Shown piece by piece: positions 10,006-20,700 of a DNA stretch of 64,000 nt. The stretch is from NCBI GenBank assembly GCA_964030475.1, contig CAXIPT010000002.1:13273267-13337266 (forward strand), given 5' to 3'. The translations under genes were made by a program, and so were the position numbers. The stretch comes from Tethya wilhelma (Eukaryota; Porifera; Demospongiae; Tethyida; Tethyidae). Every line of letters starts with the position of its first letter. Within the stretch, counting starts at the first letter, position 1. The notes beneath the pieces were generated by a model. It was given only the letters and a program-made list of their open reading frames with translations. It did not search any database and was not told the origin of the DNA.

Positions 10006-11672
10006 CTTTGTACAAGTAGCTCCATTGTAGAGTAACTCCATTGTTGGTGAGATAGAACTGCTTCAGTTCCTCCGGGAGAACACTACTTCCATTGATCTGG
10101 AGGGTGTGTGTGTGTGGTGGGGGGGCATAGCAGCCAGTAATATAGAACATGTAGTACTATCTATGACTTCCTGAAATTATAATAAATTTGCCAACAAGGC
10201 AAGCTAAAAGTCTGTCGAGCTAAACACATTTTTCACTTTTATGACCCTTTCCTATATCTTAGACATAGTGGAGTGAAAAATGAGTGTAACCCGATAGACT
10301 AAGAAGGGACAAATCCAAATGTGACTGCATGGTACTAGCATACATGTATAACAATATTAGATAACTGTCACCAGGGACTGGACTCAAATCAAAGCAAAGA
10401 GAGTCGGTATAAAGCGTGCATTACGAGTGAGCATAGTATAGAGATGCAATTTAGCAACAAGAGTCGATACAAAGTAGCCTCATTCCCAGGCTCCTTCTTC
10501 GGGAATATTTCCTTATTTTCTAAGAAAATATTCGCGAGGGAGGAGCCTGGGAACGAGGCTAGATACAAAGTGCATGGCCGGTCATAGCAAAATGGAGTCT
10601 TGGCTTAGCAACAAGAGTCAAAATGAAGTATCCATAGCAAATAGAGTCTTGACTTAGCAACAAGAGTCAAAATGAATTGTCCATAGCAAATAGAGTCTTG
10701 ACTTAGCATCAAGAGTCAAAATGAAGTGTCCATAGCAAACAGAGTCTTGGCTTAGCAACAAGAGTCAAAATGAAGAGTCTCTAGCAAACAGAGTCTTGGC
10801 ATAGCAACAAGAGTCAAAATGAATTGTCCATAGCAAATAGAGTCTTGACTTAGCAACAAGAGTCAATATGAAGAGTCTCTAGCAAATAGAGTCTTGGCAT
10901 AGCAACAAGAATCAAAATGAAGAGTCTCTAGCAAACAGAGTCTTGGCTTAGCAACAAGAGTCAAAATGAAGAGTCTCTAGCAAACAGAGTCTTGGCATAG
11001 CAACAAGAGTCAAAATGAAGTGTCCATAGCAAACAGAGTCTTGGCTTAGCAACAAGAGTCAAAATGAAGTGTCCATAGCAAACAGAGTCTTGGCATAGCA
11101 ACAAGAGTCAAAATGAAGAGTCCATAGCAAACAGAGTTTTGGCTTAGCAACAGAAGTCCATATGAAGTGCGCATAACAAATTGAGTCTCACTGATAAGTT
11201 AACAACAGGAGTATACATAGCAAATAAGAGTCTCGGCTTAGCGGCAACCCAAGTCAATATGAAGTGTGCAAAGCAGAATCTCATCTTAAAACAATAGTCA
11301 ATATGAAGTGTCCATAGTGAATAGTCTGAATAGCTATAACAACAGTTCTTGGCTTAGCAACAATAAAAGGCTTGGCAACCAGACATAAGAATCAAAATGG
11401 TAGGGTCTCTTAGTAAATCATCAAGAGTAGTAAATCAAAGTCTTATCTAAATGTATAAACATGGTCCGACTTTACTTTACCTTTTCCCACAAAACTATTT
11501 GTGCAGCAGTTGCTGGTCTTGCTACAACAACATCTACATTACTGACTGCTTGTTTGGTCTCTAAGAAGAAAATGTACACATGTAAAAATACATAAATACA
11601 ATACATGTACAAATTAGCACCTAAAAATCCCAAGAGACCAGCAAACACCGTGTTTGCAGCTTGAGTTTGCAT
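10006..11672 (-). CDS. TPGS2: Tubulin polyglutamylase complex subunit 2, first three coding exons only
   Basis: Three in-phase exons on the minus strand: 11672-11621 (MQTQAANTVFAGLLGFL), 11560-11481 (ETKQAVSNVDVVVARP...LWEK) and 10096-10006 (INGSSVLPEELKQFYLTNNG, then VTLQWSYLYK). The pattern W-E-x-x-x...LPEELKxFYLxxNG...LQWS matches the N-terminal half of TPGS2 (C18orf10), a SMI1/KNR4-like subunit of the TTLL1 tubulin polyglutamylase complex at centrioles and cilia. The remaining exons are not found between 9000 and 10005; an N at 9769 may hide a misjoin, or they may lie further left. Intron 2 contains a 49-bp minisatellite. Head-to-head with POC5, 64 bp between start codons. Confidence 0.7.
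10209..10302. mobile_element. Small inverted-repeat element, TAGTCTATCGAGCTA type (diverged)
   Basis: AGTCTGTCGAGCTAAACACA at 10209 pairs imperfectly with TGTAACCCGATAGACT ending near 10301. It resembles the intact 87-bp copy at 48436-48522. Target duplication not clear. Confidence 0.5.
10475..10561. mobile_element. 87-bp TAGCCTC-family MITE with 9-bp target duplication
   Basis: Starts TAGCCTCATTCCCAGGCTCC and ends GGAGCCTGGGAACGAGGCTA, reverse complements of each other. Flanked by identical GATACAAAG at 10466-10474 and 10562-10570. A 9-bp duplication is typical of Mutator-like or Merlin-like DNA transposons. Inserted within the minisatellite-related part of a TPGS2 intron. Confidence 0.85.
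10580..11165. repeat. Minisatellite, 49-bp unit, about 12 copies
   Basis: The block AGAGTCTTGGCTTAGCAACA recurs at exact 49-base spacing (for example 10741, 10790, 10839), interspersed with AGAGTCAAAATGAA and TCCATAGCAAA. More degenerate units extend to about 10400 on the left and 11450 on the right. It lies inside intron 2 of TPGS2. Confidence 0.9.
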
Positions 11673-11736
11673 CAGCTGTTCACCACTCTATTTGAAGCCC
11701 ACCACTTTTGAAACTGAGCATGCGCAAAAATTTAAA
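11673..11736. promoter_or_regulatory. Compact bidirectional promoter, TPGS2/POC5
   Basis: Only 64 bp separate the divergent ATGs. No TATA box is evident; an ACTGAGCATGCGCA element, a palindromic TGCGCA-type site often seen in TATA-less promoters, sits at about 11713-11726. Confidence 0.6.
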
Positions 11737-14700
11737 ATGTCAACAACAACATCTGCCACCAACTCCAGTGTTTCTTCTCCTGAAGCTAGGAGTGAGAGTC
11801 GCGGCAGCTCCGTGTCTACAGGACTCAGAGAAGAGTACGAAGACCTGCTACGGTATGCAGTGGTGACACCAAAGATAGAAAGCTTACTACCGTCCAAGCC
11901 CACCCCAAAGTCGACCACCAAGGTGACTCATGGTGCTCCTCCTCCTGCTGCTTCTGCTATACAGCAACCACGACCTCATTCACCACCACGTCATGCTAGC
12001 AGAGGGAAAATACAGCCTGAATGTAAGATGGTAGCATTCCTACACACTCACTTGACAGTCAGAACCATGCCAGTGTAATTTATAATGCTGTGGCTAGAGA
12101 GCCTACACTGTACACTAAAGCTAATAAAATCATTGTGGTCAATGGTGCTGGCAAAGTCTGGATACTATTATTGTACAACTGTAATACAAAAGCAATTGGA
12201 AAGTATAATATAGTCAGCCGGCTCTCCAGATACAGCAAATTACATTTACAAACCATACACATACCATAGATATGTTAAGTTTTGAAACATATTGCTATTG
12301 TTTTTTTGTTTGTTTTTTTTCTCTGTAGTAAGTCGTGTTGAATCTGAAGAGGGTCATGGTGAAGTCCCTACCACTGAAGTACCCCCTATCATTAACCCTC
12401 CCCCACCATTTACTGCAATGAACGTACAACAAGCAGTTAACCCTCTACCCCCTCCACCTACTGCTACCGCAGAAAATAGGTCACATGATATTAGTATGAC
12501 TGAGTCAAACGATCAGAGCCGAGAAGAAATGATTCAACCATTGGGTATTGATCCAGAAATGGTTCGTCTTGAGACTCAAATGGACGTCTGGTGTCTAGAC
12601 CTTAAGAGAAATGTTTTGGTAAGTTAATAAGTCATTGAATCTGGATAGTTGCTTTTGCCTAGCAATTTAGCGTATGAATTTTAAGCTGGTGCAAATTTCG
12701 TTTAAATCGTTAAAATGTGGCAGAAAAATTTTACATGATGGGGAAGTTAAATTTTTGTTTGTTCGAAAATCATAGAAAATATGGAGCAGCATACGAAAAT
12801 TTCCCGCTATACAAGCACAATACTGAATGTCAGAAATCTGAAATACTCTACACAATGTCATAATCTATCAAGTGCTAATACTAAAGTCCATTTGGTTTGA
12901 GAATGCCGCCGAAAGTGAAATAATATGATTCTTTTTATATGGGGCAAAATAGCTAACTTTTGACTGGTAAGGTGTAGAAAGCTGGAAAAGCAACCAAAAG
13001 AACTGGGAGAACAAGCGCTTTTCGATGGTGATTGAAATTTAAAAAGTTATTCAATTTTTTCTACCGCCATTCTCAAACCAGATGCACTTTAAAATATACT
13101 CTAGCTTCAATGAGATGTTGTATGCTTTTTACATGTGTACTATACTACCAGTTTCAAGACCAACCCCTTTACCAAGTACAATGTAGTAACTATCTTTTCA
13201 CATTTGTTTGAGCCTTCTTTTCTTACCTAGACGTTAAACTTGGCCATACATGTGTCTCAACTGATTGGACTCTTGATATTACAAGTAGCAAATTTCACAT
13301 AGAGTATCTAACTGTCCTTTACCAGTCAAAATCTCTGCATTTACCATAACAACGTACGTTGCATGGGTATTGTGACTGAATCATAAAAATTCTTCTTCCA
13401 GGCTTAAGTGAACCATAGACTTTATATAGGCTTCTGAGTCATTACTTCATATTCTCACAAATCAAACTTTTATGCACCATATGGTCACACTAGTACCCAA
13501 ATTGGTTGACATAGATAAAAACAATAATGCACAGACATCACACTCATTGACATTTGAGGTTTAGCATTATTATATATACACACTTTAAATTACATTCTGT
13601 TTTGACAATTGTCATTACAAACTAGAATTCACTTCAATATCAGTATGTGAAACCGGTGATTGTTGTGGTCTATCCACGTGTACAAACTGCTCATCTTCAG
13701 GTAAAGAATCAGATAAATCATCTTCAGAAGTAACACTTCCGATCAAGTCAAGTCTTCTTTGAAGACGGACTGACGGCTTCGTTTGTATTTGTACACTATT
13801 CAAAAATGATTCTCTCAGGGCAATGTTATCAATTAGCTGGTCTTCGGCTTTAAAGAAACGTACGTGTGCAGTTTTGTGTTCAAATTTCCGTCTAGCTTTC
13901 ATCACAAAGCTTTGGACTTTCGTTATCCTTGTAGCTATGTGGACAAATCCGTGGTAGATGAGAATCAGGATAAACGTGATAAAGGCTATACTGATTGAGG
14001 CATTAGCCAGGTCATTTTGTTTTTTTTCTTTAAAGTTGCGCTCTCGGTCAACAAAGAATATGTACATCGATGCTGATGCAAACAAAAGCAAGTTGAAGAC
14101 AAATGACATTTCCAGTAAATTCTTTGGCCAGTTCTTATAGGGTCCACCTCCAGTGGGAGAACCATTGAAGAGTAGGAGGATACTGACAATAATGACAATG
14201 GTTAGAAATATGAACCCAGGGCTGTAATTTGCTGATGATGCTGCTATCATGTACAAAGCAAAGCGTGCTAGTAGCAAAAGTCCAGTCCAGTAGCGATTTC
14301 GTGATTTGTAAGGGGCACTGTAAGTATCCATGAAAGACTTGAGTTTTGTATTAGTTATCCATGTAAAGCATTTCCTATTGGAGCACATCAGTAGCCACTG
14401 CCAGCCAAAGATGAACAGGGTATAGAGTATTCCTACAATCAAGATCACAATGGCAGTTATAAAGAGTGGAATGCGTCTTATTTCAAAGTAGTCGACATTT
14501 CCATCAGCTAGCCAAACACTACGAGTGACTGGTTGGCCATTGGAGCTAGGAAACTCCAATGTGACACGTGCTATGGCGGTAATGACAGCTCTCAGTCCTT
14601 TTGTGTAGGAAAGGAGAAGAAGTGTGGTCAGTGTAGCAACTGGGTTCCTGTTGCCGAGCAGTTTTGTCACCTTTTGTGATTTCTCAGCAGCGACAATCAA

Positions 14701-17700
14701 TAGTATCACCAAGACTATGATGTAAAGAGGGAATGCCAGTTGCAGCCAGGTTTTGCTGTAGTCGTCCATTCCATTATAAAAGCATGTTTCAAAGCCAAAG
14801 TCCAAGTTGATCCACGCTATGAACACATGGAGGATATTTGAAGAGTTGAAAGATCGAATGAAAACGGCTCTGTTTGTAGCAATGATGTTTGCATAGAATA
14901 TGAGGCCATTGATAGTTCCCACAGCCACTGTCAGATTGAAGAGCAGAAGGAATGTGACTAGAATCACTCCAGCCAGTGCAAATACAATTAAAAGTGACAA
15001 GAATGCATTTTGACTGCTACAATCCCTGCACCGCGAACTTCCCAGTATGACACTCAAACCATTAGCACACGATCCACACAGAATACCAGAGCGATTGAAA
15101 GCACATTGTACATCAGAACCATTCATTTCATTCAAATTTATGATAACCTGTTGTTCAGTAGCACTCCTACAGTAGTCTAAAGGACAATCAGGGTGTTTTA
15201 TGTAGCCTGTAGATTCATTACTGTTAATGTAACTGATCCAAACAAGGCTATTGACCCTCACAACAGACTGGGTGTCAATGATACAGTCTGTTATGAATCC
15301 ATTGTCTATAAGATCAGATTCACATCTGCATCTCATGTCCTGTTCTCTAAAACCTATTGGGCAGTCAATCAGTTCAATAGTGACTGTAGAAGTAGATATT
15401 CCTCTGTTTTTGCAAGGTCCTCGAGGGTAAAGATCCAGAGTAGCAGTTCTGTTGGGTGTGAAGATGTTATACTCTAATTCAGTACACCCATCTGCTGTTC
15501 TTTGCTGTGATTGTCCTTCACCAAGAGTTCCAAAGTCTGATGTTAATTCATTTATTAAAGCATTTGGGATTGTATTGTTGACCTGATCTACAGCAACTAG
15601 TGAAACTTTAAATGTTTCCCCTTTATAGACTCTAATTGTTGGTGGTACATAACCACAATCTGGGGTATTACCATTGCAAAAGCACACACGAACAGGTGAA
15701 GATGATACTTCAGTTGTGTTCAGGTTAGATGTGTACATAAAGTAAGAAAGACCATTAGAAATATATTTGTCGATCAACCGAACTTCAGCAAATGGGCTCA
15801 ACAAGCATCTGTCTAGTAGACCTCCGTATAGGGTATCTCCTGCCACTGTAGCTGAATTATTAGTGAAAACTGTATTTTGTATCACCAGGCTATTATTGTA
15901 TACTTCTGAGATGTCTAAACTGTAGGAGGCTAGTATCTGATAGAAACACTCAGCAGCATTGACTGAAGATTGATTTGTAGTGCAAGTGCCTGATGTAGTA
16001 TTATCAGCAACAAAAATAGCTCCTCCATGTGATGCAGTATTTGATATAAAGTTCAGAGCTAAATTTTCAGTTTCGCTCCTTGTAACACAATCCTTCAAAA
16101 GTTCATTTTCTGAATCAGAGCACACTGCTGTTACTTTGTTGATGTAGAGTTTGGAGCCCGATTCTAAATAGAGTGCACCTCCTCTCTGTGCCGCACTGTT
16201 TGATTCAAAGTCCAAGTGACCTGCTGAGTAAACTATATTACTACCAATTGAATATACTCCACCTCCATCAATGTCAGCCCTATTGAAACCAATGTAGGTA
16301 GTACCTTCTTTGCCAAATACAGCACTTTGATATCCAAATATTCCCCCTCCATCCTCACTAGCTTTGTTATGTTGTATTTCAATGTTTCCAAAGATGTATA
16401 TCAAACTCTCTGTTGATAGAATGCCTCCTCCATTGTTTGCTTCGTTGTGTGTGATGTAGGTATCACCGCTAAAGTTGACTTTGCTCTGAAAGGTTGTCAA
16501 TCCACCTCCTTGGCTTAGTACATCATGATCCGTTTGGATAGTGTTATTCCTGATAATGCTCTCTCTGTTAAAGTTGGCCTCACTATTGTAGATGTAGATT
16601 GATCCAATATTGTTTGTCAAAGTGAAATTTCCTTCTATAAATGCTTTACTATTTGAAATATAGAGAATTCCTAAAAGTGCCAAATTTTGTTCAATGTATG
16701 TTGTTCCTTCAATAGTAATGACTGCTGAATAGACTCCAATGGCACCTCCTGTGTCTGCTCTGTTTTCCATGAAAGAACAGTTTTGAATGTTAAGATCAAG
16801 GTATGAAATTAGAATGGCACCACCATATGCTGCTTCATTCCCAATGAAAGTAACATTCCTTATTATGTTAGACTGAGAATTGAAATCAAAATCAAAAAGG
16901 ATTGCTCCTCCAAGTACGTCCCGTGCTGAGTTACCACTGAACATTCCACCATCAATCCGTAAAATGCTCTTATCAGTTCCACCTATTGCTCCACCACCAG
17001 CTTCAAGGAAATCTATTTCCAGTTTCACTGTGTTGTTTATGAAGGTTGTGTTGTAACTTTCTAATGTGCTTCCTGTTGTCAGTGCTATCCCTCCTCCTCC
17101 AAAATTGGCTAAATTTCCTACAACCATGCTATTGTATATTTTGAGTGTACTACGCCAATAGCCAATTGCTCCTCCACCATGATCCACGGTATTGTTTGAA
17201 AACACACTCCTTGTTATCGTCAATTCACTGTGGTTAGAAAACACTGCTCCACCAAATTGACTTGCCATTGCTTCTACCAAAAATTGTCCACTATTTTGTT
17301 CAAACTTACTCTCAGAGATTTCAACCACAGGACACTCAATGAAACTTACAGCTCCTCCACTATAGAAGCAGTCGGTCAGAAGAGAAGAATTATAGTCACC
17401 AGTAGTAAGAGTGTTTTCAACAAAACTGCTGTTAACTATCGTAACATTGGATTTTTGTGCCACTAATGCACCACCACAGATATGTGCGTGATTGTTTGTG
17501 AGACTAGAGTTAGTGATCGTTACCAAACTGTCCACTGCATGCACTGCTCCACCATTGATTGCAGCATTGTTCTCAAACGTACTCTCTGTGATTGAGATTT
17601 GACTGTTGTTTACATTGATAGCAGAACCATGGCCTGATACAGCGTCTACTATGGGGTTTTGAATCATGGCAAAAGTACTATCAATAATGTGTGCAAATTC

Positions 17701-20700
17701 AACCAAGGTCAACTCTAAACCTGCTGTAGTGCCAGTACTGCCACCTCTGATCGCACATCTGTTGAATGCGAGCTGGTCTGATCCACTAACGCTAATTCTA
17801 CATCCAAGAAATGTCACTCCACTGATTTGAACATTGATACTGGAGTTGAATTGGAGGCTTGCATTCACGTCACAAGACATGGTAGTGTCATTATCAGAGC
17901 TCATTAGGAATGTTGTGGCCCCCTCCACTCTAAGGTTAGTGCTGAGGCTGTGGTTCCCTGCTAGTAGAATCAAGGTGATGTTCTCGGCTGATGTATTATT
18001 GGCAGCATAGTCATTGAGAGTCATACAAGATGACCCATCACTCTCAGGGCAAAATGGAGCTAGTGGTTGTTCAGTTTGAGCTCTGACACTGGAGCTTCTC
18101 ACTGTTAGTATTGTGATCAGCAGCAGAATGGCTGATGTGAGTGAGACAGGCACAACTTTAGCCATATTCTGACAACTTAGTGTGTACCTATCCAACTATG
18201 GAACCACAACACAATGCTGCTTTGTGTTTTTATGGTGTGTGTGGGTGTGTGATGTGATAAATAGTGATTGATAAAATAATACCAACATGTATGTGCATAT
18301 TCACTATACTCTTGTAAACACAACTTAGATGTGTACTGTATGGCTAGAAATATTGACATTCAAAAAAAATTTGATTGCAATGTTTGCTCTCCGCAGAACA
18401 TAAAATGGAAATATTGACAAATTTAAATTTGATGATTTGTGCTTGTGGATAGTATACCGGTATACACGGTGGCATTGGCAAGCTTAAATTTAACAATGTA
18501 AACCTTTACTGCATCTCAAACTGTCAAATTAAAATTCCTGTCAATATTTCTCGCTGTACGTACCCTGATAGCTACTTGCACTAGGGTACTACAACACCAT
18601 CTTGGTATACACAAACTTTAAGCCAATGATGATTTCGGGGGGGGGGGGGGGGGGGGNCTCTTTGTTTCCATCGGCCTTGAATCAGACCAAACCAAGCTGC
18701 CCACACACGAGACTTCAACTTGTGGTGATGGTGACGGTTGGCTAGCGAAGAGGTGAATGACTCTCTCTTGTCAAAGGCACTGAGTCTTGTGATTGCTTCC
18801 TACTTAAATCTACATTGCCATTACTTAGTTCTGATCTGTGCACAGTTTTGCAGTACCATTAATTTACTGTACTGATGTATTTTGCCTCCACTTACTATGA
18901 AACCCACTTAAAGTCCTTATATTACCTCCCTCCTTAACATTAGCAGACATTCACACCAGTCTCTTTTCTTTAATATTCTCATGTAAGCTAGTGACAACAA
19001 AAAATATTCTCAGACTAACTCATTCTCTTACCAACCTGTCTTAGATGACTATTCCCAGTCAAACTTCTCCTGGCCTTTTCCTCTATTGTAGACTGTGTAT
19101 GTAGTCAATAGGAGCAGCTAAGAGTCTGTCTCACTGTTTTTAGCTTACTGAATTGTTTGAACTTATTGTCTTTACAACACAAAGGTTTTGAGCATATAAG
19201 GAGTTTGTGTGTTTGTAGTCACGAGAATTAGTCAGCTTATGTCTTAATTGCTTGCCTATTTTGTATATCAAACAATAGCCTCTGTTTGGTTTGTTGAGCT
19301 CTATTGTGAGTATCATGGAAACCATGTTGGGTGGCCAGCATAATTTTTTTCCTTTTAAATCTAAAGTCCATCTGGTTTGAGAATGCCGCCAGGAGTAAAA
19401 TAATAATTGTAAAATAATGAGATTCATGCAGTACTTTTTATATTGGGCAAAATAGCTTACTTTTGATTTGTAAGGCATAGGAAGCTGGAAAAGCAACCAA
19501 AAGAATGGGGAGAACGAGTGCTTTCCAATGGTGCTTGAAATATTGAAATCAGTTGGATATTTAGAAAGTTTTTCTGCCGGCATTCTCAAACCAGATGGAA
19601 TTCAATATTTTAACTAAATGATCCCATGGCATCTTCAACGATGAAAACAGCAATCAAGTCTTTTATCCTGGGGGTCATCTAATATTATATTATCTATGAT
19701 CATATGTATGCACTTGTAGTTCACACATACACAATCATATGATCCATACATGTATTTGTCACAGGCTGAATTTGAACAAGCTAGGATCAGGATGATGGAG
19801 AGGCATCAGAATGAAGTACTTGGAGAAAGACAACAGTAAGTACTGTACACACTTACTTGCAACTGCTGATTCAATCCTCTCACATGTTATTCTCTCAACT
19901 ATCCCCTTTTTCGCCTTTAACTATATATCTATGCAAATAGCTATTGTACGGTACTACCATATGGCTTGAAATTTTTGAGAATAGATGTAATTATGATGTC
20001 AATAGTATTTCATTTTTTCTGGGTATATGTAGTTACATTAGCAATAACATTTTATGCTGGTTGTATCCACCACCTACACATACACCAGGCATTCCTATGA
20101 GCTGCGCCAGCTTCAGGAAGAGCTGGAGAGATACAAGGAGCTGCTGGTGACTTATGAACAGTCCATCTCAAGGAAGGACCACATCATCACCAACCTAACA
20201 AAGGCCCTCCAGAAACAGGTACAGTGTGTAGTCATGTATGTACAATGTCAGGCTGTAATGAGATGCCTGTGGTTTACATTATGATGGCAAACTCTCTACC
20301 AATCTTTACAGAAAGAGCGTGTTGAATTGGGAAGGAGTTTTAGTTCTTGGAAGATCCGTCACATTGATGACAAGAGAGAGTCATTCACCTCTTCGCTAGC
20401 TAACCGTCACCATCACCACAAGTTGAAGTCTCGTGTGTGGGCAGCTTGGTTTGGTCTGATTCAAGGCCGATGGAAACAAAGAGTGGAAAAGGCTTGTCAG
20501 GTGAGTATCATGTTGAGCATACCACTAGGAAGTTGTCATCAATGCCAATTTTTTATGTTTATATATCTATAGAACAAGGCAGAAGAAGTGTGTATGGAGT
20601 TGACTGGAGAGTATGAGGATCGACTGGCTGCTGTAAGTTGTGCAGTGCATGTATATATAAAATCAGTTTAGATACATGTACACATACCTGTACATTGTAT

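Noticed and set aside
10580..11165. CRISPR-like array
   Set aside because: Units are contiguous 49-bp tandem repeats without unique spacers, in an animal intron.
12080..12262. Minus-strand open frame in POC5 intron 1
   Set aside because: Short, hydrophobic by AT-richness only.
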